DNA of 64,000 nt from Colwellia sp. GTDB taxonomy: Bacteria; Pseudomonadota; Gammaproteobacteria; Enterobacterales; Alteromonadaceae. The notes under the pieces were generated by a model. The model ran no database searches. It was given only the letters and a program-made list of their open reading frames with translations, and had not been told where the DNA came from. Where the stretch lies: positions 124,001-188,000 of the forward strand of contig JABSOY010000008.1 of the NCBI GenBank assembly GCA_013215385.1. Direction: 5' to 3'. A program made the translations under genes and the position numbers. This document shows, one piece after another, positions 39,068-48,002 of the stretch; the stretch's first letter is position 1; every line of letters starts with the position of its first letter.

Positions 39068-41056
39068 CTATAGTTGGTTTACGGTATTAACTACGTTTTC
39101 TACAGTGAAGCCAAAATGCTCAAGTAAAACATTACCTGGTGCAGATTCACCGAATGTTGTCATACCGACAACCGCACCAGAAAATCCTACATATTTATAC
39201 CAGAAGTCAGTGTGGGCTGCTTCAATAGCAACACGCTTAATGACCGCTGATGGTAATACCGACTCTTTATATTCGCTTGATTGCGTGTCAAAAGTATTGG
39301 TTGAAGGCATAGAAACTACGCGAACTTTTTTACCTTGCTCTGCTAATGATTTTGCTGAGTTCATTGCTAAAGAAACTTCAGAACCGGTCGCAATCAAAAT
39401 AACGTCAGCACGCCCTTCACAGTCTTGTAAAACGTAAGCGCCTTTCGCGATGTTTGCTACTTGCTCATTATTACGTGCTACTGCCGGTAAACCTTGGCGA
39501 GAGAATATTAATGATGTTGGGCCTGTTTTACGTTCAACAGCTGATTTCCATGCAACGACAGACTCTGTCGCATCACACGGACGCCAGGTATCCATATTCG
39601 GTGTAGTACGTAAATTGGTTAATTGCTCAATAGGTTGATGCGTTGGACCATCTTCACCTTGGCCAATTGAATCGTGGGTATAAACAAAAATATTTTGAAT
39701 ACCCATTAAAGCAGACATACGCACCGCGTTACGTGCATATTCCATAAACATCATGAAAGTAGCGCCGTAATTAATGAATCCGCCGTGCAATGAAACACCG
39801 TTCATAATACCGCTCATACCAAATTCACGTACACCGTAGTATATGTAGTTACCAGCAGCATCTGTTTCAATGCCTTTAGACCCTGACCACAATGTTAAGT
39901 TAGAACCGGCTAAATCGGCAGAGCCACCTAATAACTCAGGTAAGATTGCGCCAAAAGCTTCAATGGTGTTTTGCGACGCTTTACGTGAAGCAATGTTCTC
40001 GCCTTTTTCTTGGGTCGCTAGTATCAGTGCATTCGATTTTTCTTCGAAATCGCTTGGTAAATCACCTTTAATTACACGGCGTTCATATTCAGCGGCAAGC
40101 TCTGGATGAGCTTTTTGGTAAGCGACAAATTGCTCATTCCAAGAAACTTGGCTTGATTGGCCTTTTTCTTTTTGATCCCATTCAGCGTAAATGTCGCTTG
40201 GAATTTCAAAAGGAGCATGTGGCCAGTTTAATACTTTACGTGTTGCTGCAATTTCGTCATCACCTAATGGTGCGCCATGACAACCATGTGTGCCTTCTTT
40301 ATTAGGTGAGCCGAAACCAATAATAGTTTTACAACAAATCATTGAAGGTTTATCGGTTACTGACTTAGCTTCAACAATTGCGGCAGCAATTGCGGCAGAG
40401 TCATGACCGTCAACACTGATTACGTGCCAACCGTAGGCTTTAAAACGTGCCGGTGTATCATCGGTAAACCAGCCCTCAACGTTGCCATCAATTGAAATGC
40501 CGTTATCATCCCAAAAAGCGATTAATTTACCTAAACCTAATGTACCTGCTAATGAGGATACTTCATGTGAAATACCTTCCATCAAACAACCGTCACCTAA
40601 GAAACAGTAGGTATTGTGATCAACAATTTCATGACCTTCACGGTTAAACTGTGCCGCAAGCGTTCTTTCAGCAATAGCCATACCGACAGCATTAGATAGA
40701 CCAGCACCTAATGGACCTGTCGTTGTTTCAACACCTGGCGTGTAACCATATTCAGGGTGACCCGGTGTTTTAGAATGTAACTGGCGGAAGTTTTTTAATT
40801 CTTCAATCGGTAATTCATAACCGGTTAAATGCAATAGAGAATAAATAAGCATAGAGCCATGGCCGTTTGATAAAACAAAACGATCGCGGTCAGCCCAGTT
40901 AGGATCTGTTGGATTATGTTTGAGAAAATCGCGCCATAATACTTCGGCAATATCTGCCATGCCCATTGGGGCTCCAGGGTGTCCTGATTTCGCTTTTTGT
41001 ACGGCATCCATACTTAAAGCTCTAATTGCATTGGCCAAGTCTTGACGAGACGGCAT
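39068..41056 (-). CDS. tkt: Transketolase
   Basis: 662 residues, the standard length. The thiamine diphosphate motif begins G-D-G-C-L-M-E-G and includes D-D-N-G-I-S-I-D-G. Other markers are S-G-H-P-G-A-P-M-G near the start, G-P-L-G-A-G-L-S-N, and [15 protein letters not shown]. It moves two-carbon units in the non-oxidative pentose phosphate pathway and, with Epd, connects to vitamin B6 synthesis through erythrose 4-phosphate. It heads the minus-strand group. Confidence 0.97.
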   Translation of the reverse strand: MPSRQDLANAIRALSMDAVQKAKSGHPGAPMGMADIAEVLWRDFLKHNPTDPNWADRDRFVLSNGHGSMLIYSLLHLTGYELPIEELKNFRQLHSKTPGHPEYGYTPGVETTTGPLGAGLSNAVGMAIAERTLAAQFNREGHEIVDHNTYCFLGDGCLMEGISHEVSSLAGTLGLGKLIAFWDDNGISIDGNVEGWFTDDTPARFKAYGWHVISVDGHDSAAIAAAIVEAKSVTDKPSMICCKTIIGFGSPNKEGTHGCHGAPLGDDEIAATRKVLNWPHAPFEIPSDIYAEWDQKEKGQSSQVSWNEQFVAYQKAHPELAAEYERRVIKGDLPSDFEEKSNALILATQEKGENIASRKASQNTIEAFGAILPELLGGSADLAGSNLTLWSGSKGIETDAAGNYIYYGVREFGMSGIMNGVSLHGGFINYGATFMMFMEYARNAVRMSALMGIQNIFVYTHDSIGQGEDGPTHQPIEQLTNLRTTPNMDTWRPCDATESVVAWKSAVERKTGPTSLIFSRQGLPAVARNNEQVANIAKGAYVLQDCEGRADVILIATGSEVSLAMNSAKSLAEQGKKVRVVSMPSTNTFDTQSSEYKESVLPSAVIKRVAIEAAHTDFWYKYVGFSGAVVGMTTFGESAPGNVLLEHFGFTVENVVNTVNQL

Positions 41057-41364
41057 ATTAACTCCAAATCTTTATTATATTCATACTTAAGTAAGTTAAG
41101 TATGTGAGGGTGAAAGTGGCGCTATTTTCGCCTAGACCGTACCTAAACTGCAAACTATATTATGCAAAAAAGTGTTTTTTTTACTATTAGTTAGATTTAA
41201 TCGTAAAAAAACAGCAGTTGTTAATAAAATGTAATGTAAAACTATTTGTATTTTTGATTAATATTTGATTTTAAATAGTTGAATTTCGGTAATTAATCAG
41301 ATAGATTGGTTGCGTTTTGTACAGATGTAACAATAATAACAAAACACCTGACACAGGAATATGT
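41057..41364. other. Divergent region between tkt and the 46-residue peptide gene
   Basis: 308 AT-rich bases with several T-runs and A-runs. It must hold the tkt promoter and one for the small peptide gene; I could not pick convincing boxes. No other structure stands out. Confidence 0.4.
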
Positions 41365-41505
41365 ATGAACAGGTCATCTTCATCAGGAATTAAGCTGACA
41401 ACAGTGATTTTTGCAGTTATTGTTTTAGCTGTTTCAGCAGCTTTGAGTAATATCTCAATTGCAGGTGACAAGGACGTTACAATAGAACAATCAGCCAACG
41501 AGTAA
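41365..41505 (+). CDS. 46-residue membrane or secreted peptide
   Basis: ATG at 41365 preceded by CAGGA about 8 bases upstream. A short basic N-terminus (M-N-R-S-S-S-S-G-I-K) is followed by a hydrophobic segment T-T-V-I-F-A-V-I-V-L-A-V-S-A-A-L and a polar, acidic tail (A-G-D-K-D-V-T-I-E-Q-S-A-N-E). It could be a single-pass peptide or one cleaved near S-I-A-G. A rho-independent terminator begins about 30 bases after the stop, which supports a real one-gene transcript. I do not recognise a family. Confidence 0.5.
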   Translation: MNRSSSSGIKLTTVIFAVIVLAVSAALSNISIAGDKDVTIEQSANE

Positions 41506-41535
41506 TATCGAGTGGTTTATTGTCAATATTTTAAA

Positions 41536-41562
41536 AAAAGCCTCGTTTATCGAGGCTTTTTT
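41536..41562 (+). terminator. Rho-independent terminator after the 46-residue peptide gene
   Basis: AAAAGCCTCG-TTTAT-CGAGGCTTTT followed by TT. As at 30331, a dispersed repeat begins directly after it. Confidence 0.9.
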
Positions 41563-41940
41563 ATGTTCAGGATGAACGGTATGTCACGATCACATGGATG
41601 TGAAAGAGTGGCGATGTTCAGGATGAACGGTCAGCTTTTTAGTTCCAGACAAAAGCTAAGTACCTACATCCATGTAGGCAATGTCACGATCACATGGCCG
41701 GTCTTTGACATCCATGTCATCACGGCATTAATACTTCCATGTATGTTGATGTGAAAGAGTGGCGATGTTCAGGATAGCCTTTCTCAGACATCCTGTCTTT
41801 CAAGGCATTAGTGCATCCTTGCACGTCAACGGTCATGATTTTTGCTCCAGGCAAATCATAAGTACCTACATCCCTATAGGCAATGTCATCACGGCATTAG
41901 TACTTCCGTGTATGTCGATGTTAAAGAGTGACGATGTTCA
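41563..41940. repeat. Field of short hairpin repeats between the peptide gene and tRNA-Arg
   Basis: Several units recur here. ATGTTCAGGATGAACGGT is at 41563–41580 and 41614–41631 (51-bp spacing). ATGTCACGATCACATGG is at 41581–41597 and 41681–41697. The stretch from GATGTGAAAGAGTGGCG through the next GATGTTCAGGAT recurs near 41598 and 41749. GTACCTACATCC plus TAGGCAATGTCA is near 41660 and 41861. TCATCACGGCATTA plus TACTTCC is near 41717 and 41887. Many parts are small palindromes: GTTC-AGGAT-GAAC, CACAT-GG-ATGTG, TGACAT-CC-ATGTCA, CCTACAT-CC-ATGTAGG, GACA-TCC-TGTC and GTGCA-TCCT-TGCAC. Open frames through it are not family-like and I do not call genes. Confidence 0.8.
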
Positions 41941-41982
41941 AAATAATAGCTATGAAGTCTATGAGAAAATAATAAAAAGAAT

Positions 41983-42059
41983 TGGTGTCCCTGAGACGAT
42001 TCGAACGTCCGACCTAGCGCTTAGGAGGCGCTTGCTCTATCCAGCTGAGCTACAGAGAC
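41983..42059 (-). tRNA. tRNA-Arg (anticodon CCT)
   Basis: 77 bases that fold as a full cloverleaf on the minus strand: acceptor GTCTCTG with CAGGGAC, D arm GCTC/GAGC, anticodon stem AGCGC/GCGCT with loop CTCCTAA, T arm GGACG/CGTCT with TTCGAAT, discriminator A and an encoded CCA end. It reads AGG codons. tRNA-Arg genes are common integration sites; here repeats, not a prophage, lie at its 3' side. Confidence 0.97.
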
Positions 42060-42149
42060 AATGATGAAACTACGCCGCACAAGTTATCTTAAAAACGCTG
42101 CTTGTTCTAGCATTATTTCAAAATCAGATAGTTAATTACAAATAACGGT

Positions 42150-42178
42150 TTATCATTCACTTTAAATCGTTTTATACT
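42150..42178 (+). promoter_or_regulatory. Probable promoter of the diguanylate cyclase pair
   Basis: TTATCA (42150–42155), a 17-base spacer and TATACT (42173–42178), about 50 bases before the start of the first cyclase gene. Confidence 0.5.
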
Positions 42179-42229
42179 GCTACTAAAATTCATCAGGCTA
42201 TCACTAACAATATAAATAAGGGGTTGAAT

Positions 42230-44137
42230 TTGTTAAATAAATGTTACATTCAAATTACTGTTACCTTTTATTTGTTTTTTAGCTGTTTATTAGCGTCTGT
42301 GGATGTTAACGCCGATGAAAGCTCACTTAACCGTGATTTCATTACCTTTGTCGAGCGTGTTGAAACATTACAAAACACCAATATTACCGACGCCTTAGTG
42401 TTTTTGGATTCTTACTCAATGAGTATTAATGCGTTAACGGTTGAGAATCAAGTGAAGTACTATCAAGTGCTCTCAGAACTTCATATGGAAACTTCTCAAT
42501 ATCAGCTAGGACTATCAGCAACGGCTCAAGGTTTACAGTTAGCTAAGTATTTAACCGTTCCTAGTATTTTAATTGCAGAGCTGTCTTATTTACGTGGTTT
42601 TGGATTCGAAAGTTTAGGGGATAAAGACAGGGCGGTAAAAAATTACCTGAACGGCTTAGAAATTGCTGAGTCACTCGAAGAAATGAAATATATTGCCGAA
42701 GGGCTAATTAATTTAGGCGCTATTTATTATTTAAGTGAGGAATACGAACAATCACTTATTATGCTTAATGACGCGCTTACTATTGCCAACACTCTTGATA
42801 ACGAAGAGCTAAAAGGCTCAGTGAACAGTGAGTTAGGTATTTTATATGCTTATATGTACCAACCTAAAAAAGCGATAAAGTTTTATCAAGCATCATACTA
42901 TCATTTCAAAAAAGCGGGTAGGGAACTTTATGCCTTGTATAGTTTACAAAATATTGCGGCTAACCATATGGAAGAAAACCGTTATGAGCAAGCCATTCCA
43001 TTATTAGAAGAATTAATCGAAAACGGTGATAAATTTAGTAATAATGAAGTGTTAGCTGAGGTGCATATTCGCATGGCAATGGCTCATGTAATGAAGAAAG
43101 AGCCCAACAGTGAAGCCGCCTATCAATATCTTATTATTGCTGAACAGTATGTAAAAGATGTTGAACAACACAATGTGCCGATGTATTTTACGGTTAAAAA
43201 AGCTTATATTCTTGAAGCTATGGGGCGTTATGAAGAAGCATTGGACAGCCTGCGATTGGCAGAAGAGTTATTAGCAAAAAACAGTAAAACTAAAAACACC
43301 TACTCCCACTATAATCTAATGTATTTACAGTCAGAAATTTATTATAAAACTGGCAAGTATCAACAGGCTTATGAAAAGCAATCACAGTTTCTAACACGTT
43401 TGTTGAACGATGAAAACAGTGTAAATATGGAGAAAGTAGAAGAGTTACGCTTAAGCTATGAAAGCAAACAAGCAGATTTACAGAAAAAAATTCTAGAGCA
43501 AGAGCTTTCGGTTCAAGTTATGCAACTTAATGATGTTACCTACCATGAAAAAAACCTGCAATTTCTTATTTTCTTTGTTGGCTTAGTTCTTCTAACGCTT
43601 GCTTGGTTTTTGCTTAAAATTACCCAAGGTCAAAAACATTTGGCTAAAGTGAGTCAGATGGATGAATTAACGGGTGTTGTTAATCGTCGTCATTTAATCG
43701 CACTTGGCGAAAAAATGTTTAGTCAAGCACAACAAGAAAACAATTGTTTAAGCGTATTAATGTTGGATGTTGATAACTTTAAAGCGATTAACGACACGTT
43801 TGGTCATAAAGTTGGAGATGATGTATTAAGAGACATCGCTAGACTTAGCCTAGATACCATGCGAATAACAGACTGTTTTGGACGTTTTGGCGGGGAAGAG
43901 TTTATCTGTTTGTTACCCGATACTTCTCAAAAGCAGGCGTATGATATTGCCGAACGATTACGTCTCATCATAGAAAATCATCAATGGCACAATAAAACCC
44001 TTGAAAAAGTTACTGCGAGCATAGGGGTAGCAAGTTTTCAAAAAGAGCATACCGACAGCTTTTTAACGTTATTAAAAGATGCCGATATCACTATGTACCA
44101 AGCAAAGAGTCAAGGTCGAAATAGGGTGTGTTCGTGA
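42230..44137 (+). CDS. TPR-containing membrane diguanylate cyclase (GGDEF)
   Basis: 635 residues from a TTG at 42230, with TAAGGGG 6 bases upstream; a TTG at 42224 in the same frame touches that site and is less likely. Order: a signal-like hydrophobic segment (F-Y-L-F-F-S-C-L-L-A-S-V), a periplasmic TPR array (about 60–400, e.g. I-L-I-A-E-L-S-Y-L-R-G-F-G-F-E, A-E-G-L-I-N-L-G-A-I-Y-Y), a coiled coil, one transmembrane helix (L-I-F-F-V-G-L-V-L-L-T-L-A-W-F) and a cytoplasmic GGDEF domain. The active site is G-G-E-E-F, and the inhibitory I-site R-I-T-D lies five residues before it. It should make c-di-GMP in response to a periplasmic protein or ligand. Its stop shares one base with the next gene. 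Confidence 0.9.
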   Translation: MLNKCYIQITVTFYLFFSCLLASVDVNADESSLNRDFITFVERVETLQNTNITDALVFLDSYSMSINALTVENQVKYYQVLSELHMETSQYQLGLSATAQGLQLAKYLTVPSILIAELSYLRGFGFESLGDKDRAVKNYLNGLEIAESLEEMKYIAEGLINLGAIYYLSEEYEQSLIMLNDALTIANTLDNEELKGSVNSELGILYAYMYQPKKAIKFYQASYYHFKKAGRELYALYSLQNIAANHMEENRYEQAIPLLEELIENGDKFSNNEVLAEVHIRMAMAHVMKKEPNSEAAYQYLIIAEQYVKDVEQHNVPMYFTVKKAYILEAMGRYEEALDSLRLAEELLAKNSKTKNTYSHYNLMYLQSEIYYKTGKYQQAYEKQSQFLTRLLNDENSVNMEKVEELRLSYESKQADLQKKILEQELSVQVMQLNDVTYHEKNLQFLIFFVGLVLLTLAWFLLKITQGQKHLAKVSQMDELTGVVNRRHLIALGEKMFSQAQQENNCLSVLMLDVDNFKAINDTFGHKVGDDVLRDIARLSLDTMRITDCFGRFGGEEFICLLPDTSQKQAYDIAERLRLIIENHQWHNKTLEKVTASIGVASFQKEHTDSFLTLLKDADITMYQAKSQGRNRVCS

Positions 44138-45444
44138 TGAAAAAAATGTTTATGTCACCTATTATAACCCTGCTAACTGTAAATAGTCTTTACGTCTTTT
44201 ATCTTGCACCACTATTTGCCACACCGTATGTAGAAAGTGAACTTAATGAATCTACTCAAGATAAAGAACAAGCTACAATTGATATTACCGCGACAATTAA
44301 GCCTAGCAATCTTTTAAAAAGCGATGAACCATTACCGATTAACGCTCGGATTTTATCTTTGCTTGACCTGTTAACAGAAGAACCGAAAAAAAATTTAATA
44401 GAGGTAGAACGTATACTTCCTCAAATTAAAGCCATTGATGAAACGTTTAATAGCGCAGAAGTTTATTTGATGCATTTTTTACAAGGGTTAATAGAGCATG
44501 ATGCTCAACGTGATAAAAAAGCCATTAGGGAACTCGAAAAAACCCTGCCATTGCGAAAGAATATTCCCAAAAAACAGTTGTACCTGCCTGAATTTGCTGA
44601 AGTAAACCTTATTTTATCAAAATCTTTTTCTAATGTCGGGGACTTTAAACAGGCTTTTGAATACCAAGACAAATATATTATTGATGGCTACCGATATTAT
44701 GATGCGATACGCAATGAAAGAATAGCCGAACTCGATAAAACTTATGCAACGGATCACAAACTTAAACAAAATGAATTGTTAGTGAACCAAAATAAAATTG
44801 AGCGCTTTAAAATAAAAGATGCTGAAAACAAGAGGTTTGCTCAGCAACGCAATATATCGATTCTAGTTACTACAGTTGTCGTATTCCTTTTACTTTTGCT
44901 CAAACAATTAAAAATTCGAAAACGATTGAAATCTTTAGCAAAAACAGACACTTTAACCAGCTTGTATAATCGGAGAACATTATTTGAGCAAGGCGAACTT
45001 CTCGTTGATACGGCAATAAGCGAACAACAGCCGCTAAGTGTTATTTTACTTGATATCGACTTTTTTAAAAATATTAACGATACCTATGGTCATGATGCTG
45101 GCGATCATGTCATAAAAGCCATTGCGCAATTAGGCAGCGAAACCATGCGTTCTCGGGATGTATTTGCCCGTTTAGGCGGTGAAGAATTTGCCGGGATATT
45201 GCCAGGCGTTACTTGTGCCGAGGCTAAAGCCATTGCCGAACGTTTACGTGAAAAAGTAGAGAATATGGAATTGTCCGCGCTGAAAATTAAACAGCAAGTC
45301 ACTGTTAGTATCGGCGTTGCCTGTTTAGACTCGTTATCTTCTGATTTCGATGAGTTACTCAACGCTGCCGATATAGCCATGTACTTTGCTAAAGCCAATG
45401 GACGTAATCGTGTTTGTCTCTATAATGAAAATATCGAGCAGTAA
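44137..45444 (+). CDS. Second membrane diguanylate cyclase (GGDEF), coupled to the first
   Basis: 435 residues from ATG 44137, which overlaps the preceding TGA by one base (TGATG); AGGG lies 10 bases upstream. An in-frame GTG at 44128 is less likely. A signal segment, a shorter periplasmic helical region with one TPR-like pair (N-L-I-L-S-K-S-F-S-N-V-G-D-F-K-Q-A-F-E), a transmembrane helix (I-L-V-T-T-V-V-V-F-L-L-L-L) and the GGDEF domain follow in order. The active site is G-G-E-E-F with I-site R-S-R-D five residues before it, so the enzyme appears competent. Its layout looks like a shortened paralogue of its neighbour. Coupled translation suggests they act together, perhaps as a heteromer. 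Confidence 0.9.
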   Translation: MKKMFMSPIITLLTVNSLYVFYLAPLFATPYVESELNESTQDKEQATIDITATIKPSNLLKSDEPLPINARILSLLDLLTEEPKKNLIEVERILPQIKAIDETFNSAEVYLMHFLQGLIEHDAQRDKKAIRELEKTLPLRKNIPKKQLYLPEFAEVNLILSKSFSNVGDFKQAFEYQDKYIIDGYRYYDAIRNERIAELDKTYATDHKLKQNELLVNQNKIERFKIKDAENKRFAQQRNISILVTTVVVFLLLLLKQLKIRKRLKSLAKTDTLTSLYNRRTLFEQGELLVDTAISEQQPLSVILLDIDFFKNINDTYGHDAGDHVIKAIAQLGSETMRSRDVFARLGGEEFAGILPGVTCAEAKAIAERLREKVENMELSALKIKQQVTVSIGVACLDSLSSDFDELLNAADIAMYFAKANGRNRVCLYNENIEQ

Positions 45445-45595
45445 TGTGACTAATTTAAGCTAATTGTCAAAGAAGTATTTTCCCTTTCTGTATAATCATA
45501 TAAGCTAGAGCTTAGTCTTTTAAAATCTAAAAATAATAATTAAAGTCACAGGTATAACTGTCATTGTGCAGGGTGGCTTATCAGGAAATTAATTC

Positions 45596-47905
45596 ATGTC
45601 AGACGCGCTTAATTTTAGTCTTGAAGGTATCGAACAACGACCACTTCGACAGTTTACTGAAGAGTCTTATTTAAACTATTCGATGTACGTTATTATGGAC
45701 AGAGCCTTGCCACATATCGGTGATGGTTTAAAACCAGTGCAGCGACGTATTGTTTATGCCATGTCTGAATTAGGTTTGTCGGCAACGGCTAAGTATAAAA
45801 AGTCAGCACGTACCGTTGGAGATGTTTTAGGTAAATTTCACCCGCATGGCGATTCCGCTTGTTATGAAGCTATGGTATTAATGGCACAGCCATTTTCATA
45901 TCGCTATCCGTTGGTCGATGGGCAAGGTAATTGGGGCGCACCAGATGACCCTAAATCTTTTGCTGCAATGCGATATACAGAGTCACGCTTATCACGCTTT
46001 AGTGAAGTATTACTGGCTGAATTAGGACAAGGCACCGTTGATTGGTCACCTAATTTCGACGGTACCATGAAAGAGCCCAAAACATTACCTGCTCGTTTAC
46101 CTCATATTTTACTCAATGGTATTACCGGTATTGCGGTAGGTATGGCAACCGATATACCTCCTCATAATGTGCGCGAAGTCGCTAATGCTTGTGTTCATTT
46201 AATCGAGCAGCCTAAAGCTGAGATTGGCGATTTACTTGAATATGTTAAAGGACCTGACTACCCAACTGACGCTGAAATAATTACCCCTAAAGCCGATATT
46301 GAAAAAATATATCGCACCGGTAAAGGCAGCATAAAAATGCGTGCGGTTTATGAAATGGTTCAAGGTGATATTGTTATTACCTCTTTGCCACATCAAGCTT
46401 CAGGTGGCAAAATTCTTGAGCAAATTGCCGGGCAAATGGTCGCTAAAAAACTGCCAATGGTCGTCGACTTACGAGATGAGTCTGATCATGAAAACCCAAC
46501 GAGATTAGTTGTGGTACCACGTTCGAACCGTATCGACATCGAACAATTGATGAGTCACTTATTCGCCAGCACAGATTTAGAAAAGAGCTATCGTGTTAAC
46601 CTGAATATGATTGGCTTAAATAATAAACCTGCGGTAAAAGATTTACGTGTTATTTTATGCGAATGGCTTGAATACCGCCGTGAAACAGTGCGTCGACGTT
46701 TACAGTATCGTTTAGATAAAATATTAGCACGTTTACATTTATTAGACGGTTTACTCATTGCTTATCTTAATATTGATGAAGTTATCGATATTATTCGTAC
46801 TTTTGATAAGCCCAAAGTTGAACTTATTTCACGTTTTGATTTATCAGATCGACAAGCTGAGTCAATCTTAGAAATAAAGTTACGTCAACTTGCCAAGCTT
46901 GAAGAAATAAAAATAAGAGCTGAGCAAGATGAGTTAAATATAGAGCGTGAATATTTAGAAAAAATATTAAATTCAAAAGCGCGTATGAATACGCTAATGA
47001 AAAAAGAAATTCAAGAAGCTGCAGAAGTATATGGTGATGACAGGCGTTCAGTATTAGTTGAGCGCAGCGAAGCAAAAGCATTGTCTGAAAAAGACTTAGT
47101 ACCTAGTGAATCCGTTACCATAGTTGTTTCTGACAAAGGTTGGGCACGTTGTGCGAAGGGACATGATATCGAGCCTGAAGCGTTAAGTTATAAAGCAGGG
47201 GACGGCTATTTATGTTCAGCGAAAGGACGAAGTAATCGGCCTGTGGTGTTTATTGATTCAACCGGGCGAGCATACACTACCGACGCTCATACGCTTCCTA
47301 CTGCACGAAGCCAAGGAGAGCCATTAACAGGTCGCTTTAGCTTATCGACAGGTGAAACCTTTGTCACTACATTAATGGCTGATGACGACAGTAAATACCT
47401 ACTCAGTAGTGATGCAGGTTACGGATTTGTCGGCTGCTTTTCTGACATGATAAGTAGAAATAAAAATGGTAAAGCACTGTTAAGTTTACCCAGTAACGCT
47501 AAAGTTATTACGCCATTACCAATTGCCGATTTAGAGACTATGTTGGTGTTAGCAATAACATCTGAAGGACGTATGTTAGTCTTCCCAATCAAAGACTTAC
47601 CTATACTTAGCAAAGGTAAGGGCAATAAAATTATTAATATTTCATCAGCAAGAGCGAAGAGTAGAGAAGAGTTTGTTAGCTTGCTTGAAGTTATCTCAGC
47701 TGACAGTGCAGTAACCTTACATGCCGGAAAACGTAAGTTAACACTTAAAGCTAGCGACGTTGAACATTATAAAGGTGAGCGTGGCCGCCGAGGTAATAAA
47801 CTGCCGAGAGGATTACAGCGTGTTGACCGTATTGAAGTTGAAGTCACTGAAGAAACGAAACCTGATGAAGATGTTGAAGAATCTTCTGAAAATAAAGATT
47901 TGTAG
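45596..47905 (+). CDS. parC: DNA topoisomerase IV subunit A
   Basis: 769 residues, close to E. coli ParC (752). The winged-helix/tower region includes [16 protein letters not shown], the quinolone-determining [17 protein letters not shown] and the catalytic tyrosine in A-M-R-Y-T-E-S-R-L. The C-terminal beta-pinwheel is shorter than in GyrA and lacks the GyrA box. Position 80 and position 84 equivalents are Ser and Cys/Ala-side residues in H-G-D-S-A-C. ParC with ParE unlinks daughter chromosomes. parE is not in the window. Confidence 0.95.
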   Translation: MSDALNFSLEGIEQRPLRQFTEESYLNYSMYVIMDRALPHIGDGLKPVQRRIVYAMSELGLSATAKYKKSARTVGDVLGKFHPHGDSACYEAMVLMAQPFSYRYPLVDGQGNWGAPDDPKSFAAMRYTESRLSRFSEVLLAELGQGTVDWSPNFDGTMKEPKTLPARLPHILLNGITGIAVGMATDIPPHNVREVANACVHLIEQPKAEIGDLLEYVKGPDYPTDAEIITPKADIEKIYRTGKGSIKMRAVYEMVQGDIVITSLPHQASGGKILEQIAGQMVAKKLPMVVDLRDESDHENPTRLVVVPRSNRIDIEQLMSHLFASTDLEKSYRVNLNMIGLNNKPAVKDLRVILCEWLEYRRETVRRRLQYRLDKILARLHLLDGLLIAYLNIDEVIDIIRTFDKPKVELISRFDLSDRQAESILEIKLRQLAKLEEIKIRAEQDELNIEREYLEKILNSKARMNTLMKKEIQEAAEVYGDDRRSVLVERSEAKALSEKDLVPSESVTIVVSDKGWARCAKGHDIEPEALSYKAGDGYLCSAKGRSNRPVVFIDSTGRAYTTDAHTLPTARSQGEPLTGRFSLSTGETFVTTLMADDDSKYLLSSDAGYGFVGCFSDMISRNKNGKALLSLPSNAKVITPLPIADLETMLVLAITSEGRMLVFPIKDLPILSKGKGNKIINISSARAKSREEFVSLLEVISADSAVTLHAGKRKLTLKASDVEHYKGERGRRGNKLPRGLQRVDRIEVEVTEETKPDEDVEESSENKDL

Positions 47906-47920
47906 ATAAATCTATTACCG

Positions 47921-47953
47921 AGCTCCATATTCATTGCTGATGAAAATGGAGCT
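47921..47953. terminator. Hairpin between the convergent parC and M1 peptidase genes
   Basis: AGCTCCAT and ATGGAGCT form an 8-bp stem with a 17-base loop, followed on the plus strand by GGTGTTATTT. It may end parC transcripts. Confidence 0.45.
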
Positions 47954-48002
47954 GGTGTTATTTGACTGCAATGATTATTGCGATAGAGATAGCTTAAGGC
48001 AG

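Noticed and set aside
41563-41940. CRISPR array or insertion sequence
   Set aside because: Repeats are short, irregularly spaced and palindromic, with no unique spacers of constant length, no transposase frame and no cas genes.
41983-42059. Integrated prophage or island at tRNA-Arg
   Set aside because: No integrase gene and no repeated tRNA 3' end were seen in the neighbourhood; flanking genes are housekeeping.
41512-42064. Open frames through the repeat field and the tRNA
   Set aside because: They run through repeats and, in one case, the reverse strand of tRNA-Arg. The protein sequences have no family character and the repeats explain the open frames.
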